Source: Orbaceae bacterium ESL0721 (GTDB lineage Bacteria > Pseudomonadota > Gammaproteobacteria > Enterobacterales > Orbaceae). Taken from it: a DNA stretch of 64,000 bases. Position numbers and translations under genes: made by a program. Of the stretch, positions 36,397 through 44,723 are shown one piece after another. A model generated the notes under the pieces. It made no database searches. It was not told where the DNA came from and was given only the letters and a program-made list of their open reading frames with translations. The stretch is taken from positions 1,178,001 through 1,242,000 of the forward strand of contig JAQTHZ010000001.1 in NCBI GenBank assembly GCA_029433365.1, in the 5' to 3' direction. Numbering within the stretch: the first letter of the stretch is position 1; every line of letters starts with the position of its first letter.

Positions 36397-38183
36397 GCCG
36401 CCTCCCTATTTTTTACAATAAGCCGGACTGATTCCGTTCGGAATGAGTAGAGTATAAGCTCACCCACTTCAGTTATTAAGGTAAAACTATTACTAAATAG
36501 AGAAAAGTGATACTGAACAATCGCATGGCGCGAGTGGTAGATCTCAGTTATCGCATGACTATTTGGGCTAAATAGCGCCACTTTTTTACCATCGTGATGA
36601 AGCAGTAATAACTGTATCTGATCATCTTGATAAAACAGCCCCCACGCACGCCAATCTGGTGGAAGTGTAAATCGCAATACTTTGGTCTCATCTTCCTCTT
36701 TAGTGTAAGTTAAAATTTGCCAATCTTGCGCCACCCCTAGTGCAACTGTACCAAAACCATCTAGCCAACTTGGCGCATCTGCAAGTAAGATCTGCGTTAC
36801 ATTTATTGTTGAGGAAGAAACAGTTGAGTTAGTAAGAGGATAATTAATTGCTCTTATTTGTGGTGATTTTACCCGTAACTCACCATTTTCACTCGCAGTG
36901 ACATATAGACATTTTGCATCACTAATTTTATATAGTGCGAGCACATTTTTATCTACTTCAACCAGCTCACAAATAGTGCTCTCTCCTGATTGATTATTGA
37001 TATAACTTCGCCAAAGTGTCTGATTTTTATCAATTAAATAGATGCTATGAAATGGCACATCATATAACCAGATAAATTGCGTCTTACCAGTAGCTGGCAA
37101 ATCGAGCTGTTCAACCTTAATCGCAAGTTGTTCAACCCCTTTCTTAGGTTGCCAGATCCAGATCTCAGAATTACGGTTAATTAAACCTATCACTCTCTTA
37201 TGTTGAGAATCAACTGCTAATAGCTCTCCGCTAAGCGGTGGGAAACTTATTTTAGCTTTCTGTTTTACAGAAATGGGATCGCTTAAGGAGCAGATAAAAA
37301 GGTGTTTACCCTCTTCGGTCAGCGCTGCTACCTGATTACCATTCATAGATATTATCGGCTGAAAATGGGTTGAGATAGGGACTAAAATAGTCTGTTCTAC
37401 CTCAGCATAAAAACGGTTAGGCGTTAACTGACCTAATATAATTTTATTACAAATTATATCGTTAGGGAGTTTAAGAAGATGAGTTCGTACTTTGCCCGCG
37501 CCTTGAATCGATATAGTTAACTGCCGCGGCAACGTGATGCTTTGGCTAATACAGAGTTGATCGGTTAACGGTACATTTAATAGCTGTGACGTCATTTTGG
37601 CGCCAATAAACCAGCGCTCATCGGTTTTAATCTCATTTAAAAAGGTTGACCAATGCGGATTTACCGTTGAATCTGATCGACTATTTAATAGTTCAAGGAG
37701 TGAATCTAAACCGGCGAAAGGGGTTAATTTAGCAGGGTGCTGTATGACACCCCAATAAAATTGACTCCGATTTTTATCTGCCCTATGGGCAAGTAGTATC
37801 ATCATCACTAAATGGATGATACGCATCTTACCAAGCTGCAAAACGCTTGCATCAAACAGGGCGATAATTGCCCCATTGGCTTTTTGTTCTTCGGGCGCCG
37901 GCGCTAAAAATAGGTGTTCATGGTTTATGGCTCGACGCAAAAACTCATCAGGTTCACTATCAAAAAGTAACCACTCACTTAATAGTAAATTCTCATAGTG
38001 CCCGCGCGGTTTGATCTCCCCTAAACCACTGTGCCAATCATTATCGTCGGCGTAATTCTCTTTTATTGGATCTAACAGTAGATAGAGTTGCGAGAGGAGT
38101 TCAGCCAAAACCGGTTGCAAGTTTACATCAAACAGCACCAAATAGGGCTGCCACTGCTTAGCTAAAGTGGTTATCTTATTCAT
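36390..38183 (-). CDS. vWA-like plus beta-propeller protein of the MoxR ternary system (597 aa)
   Basis: The N-terminal ~200 residues look like a degenerate von Willebrand A domain. PRGHYENLLLSEWLLFDS is followed by IALFDASVLQLGKMRIIHLV, where DASVL stands in place of the MIDAS motif DxSxS. The C-terminal ~350 residues contain repeated propeller-like blades (GNQVAALTEEGKHLFICS, KRVIGLINRNSEIWIWQPK). vWA proteins are standard partners of MoxR ATPases as substrates or adaptors. It lies 3 bp after the small bpX-type gene and overlaps the 953-aa gene by 7 bp. The degenerate MIDAS suggests that metal-dependent binding may be lost. Confidence 0.7.
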   Translation of the reverse strand: MNKITTLAKQWQPYLVLFDVNLQPVLAELLSQLYLLLDPIKENYADDNDWHSGLGEIKPRGHYENLLLSEWLLFDSEPDEFLRRAINHEHLFLAPAPEEQKANGAIIALFDASVLQLGKMRIIHLVMMILLAHRADKNRSQFYWGVIQHPAKLTPFAGLDSLLELLNSRSDSTVNPHWSTFLNEIKTDERWFIGAKMTSQLLNVPLTDQLCISQSITLPRQLTISIQGAGKVRTHLLKLPNDIICNKIILGQLTPNRFYAEVEQTILVPISTHFQPIISMNGNQVAALTEEGKHLFICSLSDPISVKQKAKISFPPLSGELLAVDSQHKRVIGLINRNSEIWIWQPKKGVEQLAIKVEQLDLPATGKTQFIWLYDVPFHSIYLIDKNQTLWRSYINNQSGESTICELVEVDKNVLALYKISDAKCLYVTASENGELRVKSPQIRAINYPLTNSTVSSSTINVTQILLADAPSWLDGFGTVALGVAQDWQILTYTKEEDETKVLRFTLPPDWRAWGLFYQDDQIQLLLLHHDGKKVALFSPNSHAITEIYHSRHAIVQYHFSLFSNSFTLITEVGELILYSFRTESVRLIVKNREAAC

Positions 38184-38186
38184 CTA

Positions 38187-38642
38187 TTACTCCACTTTGT
38201 CGTAAGGTTTTTTACCAAGATCATTTAACAAGGTTTGTAATAGTATTTTGTCAACCAGTTGCGCCTGAATAAACGGGATAACCACTGTTGGACTATCCCA
38301 AATTAGTAGTGGTGTCTGCTGATAATGCCGGCATAATGAATCAGCCAATAGTGGTAGGGGTATTTGGGGTATTTTATGGCTTGGGCGCCATAGTCGCGGC
38401 TCAATATCATCATATCCTGCATATAGGATCCCATCAAACCATGGTAGCAACTCTTCACGCCCAATAAGGATAATAAGATCTCTATGTGTGGCAATCTGGA
38501 GCTGATTATATTGATGCTCATCGACCTGATGGAGCAGATAATTTACTAATGTTAAACAGTTTTCATACCATGCAAGTGCAGCACATACATGTTGTGGTTT
38601 AATGCTATTTTGCCACTGCCAACTGATCGGTTCTATCATCAT
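38187..38642 (-). CDS. Small component of the MoxR ternary system (bpX-type)
   Basis: This 151-aa soluble protein lies between the MoxR ATPase (6-bp gap) and the vWA-like gene (3-bp gap). The conserved-looking core is LIILIGREELLPWFDGILYAGY followed by LWRPSHKIPQIPLPLLADSL. This matches my recollection of one of the small bpX families that define MoxR-vWA-beta-propeller ternary systems. I cannot be sure which numbered family. Function unknown; a role in coupling the ATPase and the vWA protein is inferred. Confidence 0.65.
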   Translation of the reverse strand: MMIEPISWQWQNSIKPQHVCAALAWYENCLTLVNYLLHQVDEHQYNQLQIATHRDLIILIGREELLPWFDGILYAGYDDIEPRLWRPSHKIPQIPLPLLADSLCRHYQQTPLLIWDSPTVVIPFIQAQLVDKILLQTLLNDLGKKPYDKVE

Positions 38643-38648
38643 GGCAAT

Positions 38649-39755
38649 TTATGAGACCAAGTTAACTAACTGTTTCCGCAATGATAATAGCCTATCTGTA
38701 ATGGTATCAGTCGAATAGTTGGCATCAATTTCACGTAGTAGACTTTCAACATCAAGTCGATTAACCTTAGTCGCCTCAATTTGTAACAGTTTTTCGGCAT
38801 CTTGAATTAATCGCTCTTCACGTGAAGCTGGCTGTAAACTTGCCGCTTCAACCGCATTAAATAGCTGGCTATTTTGCGATATCACAAAATACTCTTTTAA
38901 CAGAATCTGCCCTTTTTGCTGACACTCTTCGGTTGGTAATACATAATAGAGTGGCCATAGATCCTGTTTTTCCGCCTTTTTCCGCCCATTTAATAGTGCC
39001 GCTGCTGCAATCAGTTTTAACGTTTTTACCGTTCGCCTATCCGACAGAACAATACCATTTTTACGCAGTTCGCGAATCGCATCGGCAAATATTGGGATAA
39101 CCTCATCAAGATCAACATCGGTTAACTGATCGCCAAGTGCCACAATCTCATCTAACGTAATTTCTTGCATATCAAGATTAAGATGTTCTGATTGCCAGCC
39201 ACCTTTTAGCAGATCTTCAATCGCGTGATCTTCAATTGAATCAATAAAAAGGTGAATTAAAAATCGGTCAGCAAAAGCATCTAACGCTTCATCTTCTGGC
39301 AAGCTGTTTGAGGCAGCAATACAGACTTTTAGCGGCGTGTTAATTTGGGTATGACCTTTGCGAAATACCCGCTCATTAAGGATCCCCAACAGGGTGTTGA
39401 GAATGGCGGTCGATCCTAAAAAAACCTCATCAAGAAAGGCAATATCTGCTTCGGGTAACATGCCTGTCGTATCTATCTCAACCTGACCTTCGCGTAACTG
39501 TTTTAGATCTACCGCACCAAAAAGCTCGGTTGGCTCGGTAAAGCGACCCAGTAGATATTCAAAATAGTCACCTTGCACCGCCTTTGCCATTCGACGAACA
39601 ACAGCACTTTTAGCCGTACCAGGTGGACCAATGACTAACAGATGCTCTTTCGCGATAATTGATAAAATAATCAGCTCAGCAAGCTGCTCCCGCCCAACTA
39701 AACCTTGTATCGCTGATTTGATCACTTGCCGAAAATGCTTTGGCCGATATTCCAC
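38649..39755 (-). CDS. MoxR-family AAA+ ATPase
   Basis: MoxR ATPases are chaperone-like AAA+ proteins that act with vWA partners. The 368-aa protein has Walker A GPPGTAKS (43-50), Walker B IAFLDE (105-110), sensor-type NSLPEDEALDAFADRF and the C-terminal lid helices. The LNTLLGILNERVF segment is typical of the MoxR/RavA branch. It is the first gene of a four-gene operon (38649-33535) with gaps of 6 bp or less. A dispersed element lies 119 bp upstream. The ATPase is sound; the system's job is not known. Confidence 0.92.
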   Translation of the reverse strand: MEYRPKHFRQVIKSAIQGLVGREQLAELIILSIIAKEHLLVIGPPGTAKSAVVRRMAKAVQGDYFEYLLGRFTEPTELFGAVDLKQLREGQVEIDTTGMLPEADIAFLDEVFLGSTAILNTLLGILNERVFRKGHTQINTPLKVCIAASNSLPEDEALDAFADRFLIHLFIDSIEDHAIEDLLKGGWQSEHLNLDMQEITLDEIVALGDQLTDVDLDEVIPIFADAIRELRKNGIVLSDRRTVKTLKLIAAAALLNGRKKAEKQDLWPLYYVLPTEECQQKGQILLKEYFVISQNSQLFNAVEAASLQPASREERLIQDAEKLLQIEATKVNRLDVESLLREIDANYSTDTITDRLLSLRKQLVNLVS

Positions 39756-39873
39756 GCTTACTGCCCACTCTTCAATAATTTGCCAGAAATTATACTAAAA
39801 ATTGTTAAGAATTAAACAGTAAAAAAAGAGTAATGCAATTAATTACCTTCAAATGGTAATTTTTAAGTGAAAG

Positions 39874-39909
39874 AAGCAAATTTGTTTTAGGGATGTTTTG
39901 ATCAAAAGT
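39874..39909 (+). repeat. Dispersed element, long copy
   Basis: GAAGCAAATTTGTTTTAGGG followed by ATGTTTTGATCAAAAG, 119 bp upstream of the MoxR gene. Confidence 0.8.
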
Positions 39910-39998
39910 TCTGAATAAAAATAGAAATATTATTTCTGATTAATTTGATTAAATAGATGATTTTTAAATTACTTCACCATTTTTTGATTACAAATGTA

Positions 39999-40016
39999 AG
40001 CAATGTTTTAGGGTTT
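39999..40016 (+). repeat. Dispersed element, short copy
   Basis: AGCAATGTTTTAGGGTTT carries the core only; it lies 90 bp from the previous copy. No gene is seen in the 425 bp between the MoxR start and the surface-protein stop. Confidence 0.6.
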
Positions 40017-40096
40017 TAAGTTTGTTGGATCTAGTGAGAAGATAAAAAGCCGTGGTGATTTAATTTGGTAAATCTATCAACGACTGCATAAGAGGA

Positions 40097-40126
40097 TAAA
40101 AACCCCGCTGGTGTTAGTGGGGTTTT
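40097..40126 (-). terminator. Terminator of the phase-variable surface protein
   Basis: On the minus strand CAAAACCCC...GGGGTTTTTATC forms a strong hairpin with a five-T tail, 55 bp after the stop codon at 40181. Confidence 0.7.
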
Positions 40127-40180
40127 GAAAAGGCGTGGCGGCTTGCGCCGGTGATTTTAGGGCTTGCTACGGGGCAAGGT

Positions 40181-41728
40181 CTAAGGGGTGATGCAAGCGA
40201 AACGACTGTCCGAGTAGCTGGCATAGCGAGAGTCGACTTTGCCATAGTTCGAATTGACATACCGCTGCCACTGCTTGTCAGTCTCGACCGCCCAGTAATA
40301 CCAATAGTGATCGAAGTCGCTACCGGTGTAGTAACTACCATTATATGTGTATCCCCACTCAGCAAACAGTCCCCCGCCAATTCGCCGTTGGTAGTTATTA
40401 GGTTGACCTGATAGTCCACCAGTCCAACCATAACCATTAGCATTGGTATACTCTCTGACACTTGGAATCCGGTACCCACTACCGTAACGGTTAGTACAGT
40501 AATCAGCTTTATAACCACCACCATCACCTGGCGTTGCAATAAACCATTTGTCTATAGTAAAGCTGTAGATTTTATTGGTTTTTGCTTTATCAGAGTAGAG
40601 GGTAAAGGTGGTGGGCACCGCTGTTGTGGCATTATTGGTATTGTACCTTGGTCCATTTAATAATATCTTGGCAATATTGGTACTACTGGTACTACCACCG
40701 CTGATTGCGATATCAATCCCTGAATTAGCAGGCGTTTTGTCGTAACTCACATTCTGCCAGTTACCCCCATTTGCTATAGTTAAGTTAAAAAATAGCCCGT
40801 ACGCACCCATAGTTGGAAAGTTGGATGAGGGGACGTTGATATCTTGTGGTTTGAAACCTTTTTTGTTATCCCACTGGCTGGCGGGTCCATCATAGCTACC
40901 ACCACGGCCACTCAGATTTGGTTGCGCATAGCAGGCATAAGGTTTAGTCGGTAGTTTGGGTTTAATATAGTAGGTGGCTGTGGTAGCGGGGAAGGTAACT
41001 GTATTTGGCGAGCCATATTGTGTCTTTAAACTACCAGCACTATTGTTAAAGGTGATTTTATAGTAAGCAACACAAGCGTTTAATTTATCATCACGCTTTA
41101 CAGTTCTATCCTCTGCGTCACTTATCTGCATGGTCAACGTGCCGGTCGCGCTGATTCCATTAATTCCATCCCCATCATCATCACCCCAATAGTTATAGGG
41201 TTCAGCAATCAGTTCGTTTAAGGTGATAGATGTTTTATCAATTGGCATAAACATCTGCACATCCGCTAGCGTCTGCCCTTCGACCGGTAGCTCGATTGGG
41301 TTTGTTGGGGTTGAGTCGTTATTTTCAAGGCTATAGACCCGACCATCAGATAGCGTGATGCTTAATAATTTGCGGGTATCCCCCTCTTTCGTGATACCAC
41401 CATCAAAAGTTAAATAGGGTGCGGTGCCGATAATGGTGCTTTTTGTGGTTGTTATTGCAGCCGAAGCAGGAAGAGCGAGTAAAAGAGGGAGCGAGGTTAA
41501 GAGTGATTGGGTAATGGCGTTTTTGAATAACTGACCTTTTAACAGCCGTAACAATAGCTTTTGATATTTATAATTATAGCGTTGCGTGGTTGCGTGGTTG
41601 CGTGGTTGCGTGGTTGCGTGGTTGCGTGGTTGCGTGGTTGCGTGGTTGCGTGGTTGCGTGGTTGCGTGGTTGCGTGGTTGCGTGGTTGCGTGGTTGCGTG
41701 GTTGCGTGGTTGCGTGGTTGCGTGGCAT
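40181..41728 (-). CDS. Exported surface-type protein with octanucleotide-repeat N-terminus
   Basis: The ATG at 41728 has AGGGAGG eight bases upstream, so it is preferred over a TTG at 41755. The start is followed at once by 18 copies of an 8-bp repeat, translated as repeating ATTQPRNH. Next comes a signal-peptide-like stretch (FKNAITQSLLTSLPLLLALPASAA, broken here as LTSLPLLLALPASAA), then ~430 residues of mature protein. The mature part has DDDGDGINGIS, which looks like a calcium-binding loop, and a C-terminal domain rich in Tyr, Trp and Gly (YGSGYRIPSVREYTNANGYG, SDFDHYWYYWAVE) resembling FISUMP-like domains. With 18 copies (144 bp) it is in frame; one copy gained or lost would shift it. 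Confidence 0.75.
   Translation of the reverse strand: MPRNHATTQPRNHATTQPRNHATTQPRNHATTQPRNHATTQPRNHATTQRYNYKYQKLLLRLLKGQLFKNAITQSLLTSLPLLLALPASAAITTTKSTIIGTAPYLTFDGGITKEGDTRKLLSITLSDGRVYSLENNDSTPTNPIELPVEGQTLADVQMFMPIDKTSITLNELIAEPYNYWGDDDGDGINGISATGTLTMQISDAEDRTVKRDDKLNACVAYYKITFNNSAGSLKTQYGSPNTVTFPATTATYYIKPKLPTKPYACYAQPNLSGRGGSYDGPASQWDNKKGFKPQDINVPSSNFPTMGAYGLFFNLTIANGGNWQNVSYDKTPANSGIDIAISGGSTSSTNIAKILLNGPRYNTNNATTAVPTTFTLYSDKAKTNKIYSFTIDKWFIATPGDGGGYKADYCTNRYGSGYRIPSVREYTNANGYGWTGGLSGQPNNYQRRIGGGLFAEWGYTYNGSYYTGSDFDHYWYYWAVETDKQWQRYVNSNYGKVDSRYASYSDSRFACITP
41582..41725. repeat. Octanucleotide tandem repeat, 18 copies
   Basis: TTGCGTGG is repeated 18 times without error over 144 bp, beginning three bases after the A of the minus-strand ATG at 41728. 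The unit is not a multiple of three and contains no stop in any frame. Confidence 0.97.
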
Positions 41729-41904
41729 TCTAATAACCTCCCTATTCCCTGTCAATATTTTGTTATTTTTTGTGCGTTAAATTCTACCACCACTCCCCTA
41801 CATCTTTCGCATTTTGCTGGCAGGTTTTTTGTAAAGAATTGTAAAGATTAAAAGAGGTTACCGATCTCAATGCTTATATCATCAACACATTTTAAAAAAC
41901 TTAA

Positions 41905-42322
41905 GTCATTGGGAAGAGTCCCGACCAAGCTATAACATCTTCGGTTGTCACCTCTCCATCTGTTAAGATGCGGCTCATGCCAGCAGCAATATTGTCACTG
42001 CCAACAAACGCAACGGCACTCCCTGTGCCAAGTGATGCCCCTTCAGCTGCATTGATAAGTTTATCTGGCTCAATATGGCTAAAAAACTGTTCAATAAATG
42101 AGAGATCAACCGCACTTGTCTCAAGTTGCCAATCATCAATATGTGACCACTTTTGGGGTATTTTGATATCTGCGAGACCTTCTGGATTAAATCGACCAAT
42201 AAACCGATGCCCTTTGCTAATCGATGTAATGGCATATTTATGGTCTTTATGAAATTTGAGATAAAACCCCTCGGCTGGTTTTAACTCAACATGTTGATAA
42301 GTTAATTTTTTGGCTTTGAGTC
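41905..42322 (-). pseudogene. Internal fragment of the toxin scaffold with deletions
   Basis: The DNA matches the scaffold of the 849-aa toxin from about KKLTYQHVELKPAEG to the MSRILTD/AWSGL region, with several internal deletions (for example most of the glycine-rich part is missing). Neither end is preserved. It lies directly upstream of an SMI1 gene on the same strand, so it marks a lost third or fourth toxin locus. Confidence 0.8.
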
Positions 42323-42452
42323 GGTATTCTTGAGGAGTAGCTTAATCAGCCTTGCTACCCTCAAAAATTAAGGGGTTATTTAATTTGAATTTTTTATAAA
42401 ATTAATATCACAAAAATAGTTAGTAGATTGCAATTTACTATCTAGAACTATA

Positions 42453-43019
42453 TTATAACTCCACTTTTTGCTGTTTTAGATTCGCATATTTATCTATTTC
42501 TGCTTGCCATAATTTTATTAAACTGTCACTAACCTGAATATTACTATTGCACTCCTTCATCCCCTGAATTCTCTCTTCTATAGAGAGTGGCACATATTCA
42601 AGACTTTCAATTTGTGAAATAAAATCTTTAAAGTTTGGGCATAAGTAGTTATAGGTATCTATTTCGAGATCATAAAAATAGATCTTCCCATAGTTTAACT
42701 CACTAGTACCGATAACAATAGAATTGTCGAAGCTATCCTCAGCAATCGGCAGATAACCATTTTCTATTGCAGAAGTGAAACTATCATATTGCATTACCTG
42801 AGGAAAATCACAGTACTCTTTCTGCTCTTCAAAACCATAAAAGTATCGTATATCGCTGCTTTCACCATTTATATCAAAACTTGTTTTAGGGGTGTATCCA
42901 CCATTATACTTTTTTAAAAAATCACTATATGCATCCGGTATTTTTATACCTAGTCTCTCTTCCAATAGCGCTATTTTTTCTGCAACATTTGAATTATCAA
43001 AATTAAAAATGAGTAACAT
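42453..43019 (-). CDS. SMI1/KNR4-family immunity protein, paralogue 2
   Basis: This 188-aa SUKH-type protein starts VAEKIALLEERLGIKIPDAY. It has SDFLKKYNGGYTPKTSFDIN and the FYGFEEQKEY segment. The protein differs from the 25987 and 43892 copies at scattered positions and in the charged C-terminal part (IQGMKECNSNIQVSDSL). The 5' flank (about 65 bp) is shared with the 25987 copy. It is probably a stored or orphan immunity gene; the toxin it blocks is not identified. Confidence 0.85.
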   Translation of the reverse strand: MLLIFNFDNSNVAEKIALLEERLGIKIPDAYSDFLKKYNGGYTPKTSFDINGESSDIRYFYGFEEQKEYCDFPQVMQYDSFTSAIENGYLPIAEDSFDNSIVIGTSELNYGKIYFYDLEIDTYNYLCPNFKDFISQIESLEYVPLSIEERIQGMKECNSNIQVSDSLIKLWQAEIDKYANLKQQKVEL

Positions 43020-43102
43020 TATCTATCTCCTCTATTTATATATACCGTGACCGTTTATATAATTAACTCTTTAAAGATCAAACCTTTAACAGGATTAATA
43101 AT

Positions 43103-43567
43103 TTAAACTTCCAAAGCCCATAACTGCATAAATTCTGTAAATGTCGTGGAGATAAAATAGACGTTTTCATCATCATTTGAGTGTTCTAAAACATAAGCAT
43201 TATCCCAATAGTAGATACCTCTATTTTCCTGATCTGTCATCATAATATATAGACCAGAACTATAATCCACCCCAATAATAAAGGCGTCTGAAGGCATATC
43301 GGTTCTATATTCGGCATTCCAATCTAATAGATCATAATTAGGATTTGAGTTAACCCCAAGTAAAACCCCTAACGTAACTTTTGCTGCCCTATGAGCTAAC
43401 TGTTGGGTTAAATAGTTTTGCTTTGGTAAACCACCATTATAATTGGCTAAAAATTGTTTATAATCATCAGGAAAACTAATTTTTAACTCATTTTCAATAT
43501 GCTCTATCTTGCTATTTGAGAGTTTTCCAAATCCATCAATAATATTCAAAAATAATTTTATACTCAT
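43103..43567 (-). CDS. SMI1/KNR4-family immunity protein, divergent member
   Basis: This 154-aa protein has the SUKH core IEHIENELKISFPDDYKQFL followed by ANYNGGLPKQNYL, and later SDAFIIGVDYSSGLYIMMTD and YYWDNAYVLEHS. It is clearly of the same superfamily as its neighbours but not a recent duplicate. Its start overlaps the end of the 43536 gene by 32 bp, so they are likely translated together. Confidence 0.8.
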   Translation of the reverse strand: MSIKLFLNIIDGFGKLSNSKIEHIENELKISFPDDYKQFLANYNGGLPKQNYLTQQLAHRAAKVTLGVLLGVNSNPNYDLLDWNAEYRTDMPSDAFIIGVDYSSGLYIMMTDQENRGIYYWDNAYVLEHSNDDENVYFISTTFTEFMQLWALEV

Positions 43568-43838
43568 GACCTAATTCTTGTTGTAGACGTTTTGCTAATA
43601 ATATTCCGCTATTCTTAAAATCATTTTCATCTTCGATGGTGATAAAACCACTTAATGCAGGATCATCCATATTAAGTGTACTATCATATAAAGCAGCCCA
43701 TTTATATAAATCTACTTTTAATTCTTTGGATATATTTAAGTTATTTGGATCAACATTAGTTCCATCTTCACAATAAAAAATATCTGTATACCATAACGGA
43801 TAACACTGATAATCTGCCATTAATTTTATTTCGATCAT
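43536..43838 (-). CDS. Small putative immunity protein (100 aa)
   Basis: I place the start at the ATG at 43838 (MIEIKLMADYQCYPLWYTD); an upstream in-frame extension only continues the reverse side of the neighbouring SMI1 end and is not protein-like. Features are WYTDIFYCEDGTNVDPNNL and a C-terminal RLQQELGHEYKIIFEYY. I do not recognise the family but its size, acidity and position among immunity genes suggest immunity. A decayed copy lies at 25860-25986. Confidence 0.65.
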   Translation of the reverse strand: MIEIKLMADYQCYPLWYTDIFYCEDGTNVDPNNLNISKELKVDLYKWAALYDSTLNMDDPALSGFITIEDENDFKNSGILLAKRLQQELGHEYKIIFEYY

Positions 43839-43891
43839 TCTATTTGGGTGCACTATTTTCTTATTGATGAAACTAATGAAGAGGATTGATA

Positions 43892-44458
43892 TTATAACTC
43901 CACTTTTTTCTGTTTTAGATTCGCAAGTTCGTCTATTTCTTCTTGCCATAATTTTACTAATCCATCATCAACCTGAATTTTACTATTGCACTCCTTCAAT
44001 TCCTGTATTCTCTCCTCTATAGAGAGTGGCACATATTCTTGGCTCTCAATCTGCGAAATAAAATCTTTAAAGTCTGGGCATAAGTAGTTATAGGTATCTA
44101 TTTCGTGATCATAAAAAGAGATCTTCCCATAGTTTAACTCACTAGTACCGATAACAATAGAATTGTCGCAGCTATCCTCAGCTATTGGCAGATAACCATT
44201 TTCGATTGCAGAAGTGAAACTATCATCTTGCATTAACTGAGAAAAATCACAGTACTCATCCTGCTCTTCAAAACCATAAAAGTATCGTATATCACTGCTT
44301 TCACCATTTATATCAAAACTTGTTTTAGGGGTGTATCCACCATTATATTTTTTTAAAAAATCACTATATGCATCCGGTATTTTTATACCCAGTGTCTCTT
44401 CAAATAACGCTATTTTTTCTGCAACATGTGAATTATCGAAATTAAAAATTAATAACAC
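43892..44458 (-). CDS. SMI1/KNR4-family immunity protein, paralogue 3
   Basis: This 188-aa SUKH-type protein is close to the 25987 and 42453 copies, with DAYSDFLKKYNGGYTPKTSF and FYGFEEQDEY. It is preceded by a distinct upstream flank, unlike the other two. It sits between the DUF4926-like immunity gene of the 800-aa toxin and the small 43536 gene. It is one more member of an apparently accumulating immunity array. Confidence 0.85.
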   Translation of the reverse strand: MLLIFNFDNSHVAEKIALFEETLGIKIPDAYSDFLKKYNGGYTPKTSFDINGESSDIRYFYGFEEQDEYCDFSQLMQDDSFTSAIENGYLPIAEDSCDNSIVIGTSELNYGKISFYDHEIDTYNYLCPDFKDFISQIESQEYVPLSIEERIQELKECNSKIQVDDGLVKLWQEEIDELANLKQKKVEL

Positions 44459-44523
44459 CTTACCTGCTCCTGCAATAATATGGATGGATAGATAAATGAA
44501 TTTGCCAATTATACAATTCTATT

Positions 44524-44706
44524 TTACATAATGTCTTCGGGATAAACCGTCATAACAGCTAAAGTCTCATCATCTTCATTAACAAACTCAACTTCATAAC
44601 CTAATCTTGGTTCTTGGTAGATCATTAAAACAACACCTCTACTTCCTTTTAAAACTAAATCTGATAAATCTCGTTTAGCAATAATCACATCATTTTCATT
44701 AATCAT
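44524..44706 (-). CDS. DUF4926-like immunity protein of the 800-aa toxin
   Basis: This 60-aa beta-rich protein reads MINENDVIIAKRDLSDLVLK, then GSRGVVLMIYQEPRLGYEVE, then FVNEDDETLAVMTVYPEDI. The pattern (a short SH3-like sheet ending in VYPED) matches my memory of DUF4926, which commonly accompanies DUF6883-type toxin tails. It begins 17 bp after the toxin stop. Good fit as the cognate antitoxin. Confidence 0.75.
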   Translation of the reverse strand: MINENDVIIAKRDLSDLVLKGSRGVVLMIYQEPRLGYEVEFVNEDDETLAVMTVYPEDIM

Positions 44707-44723
44707 AATATAACACCTAGAAT

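Noticed and set aside
41561-41851. Plus-strand frames encoding repeated VVAWLRGC
   Set aside because: The 8-bp repeat has no stop in any frame, so these are by-products of the repeat. They lack a start region with a ribosome-binding site.
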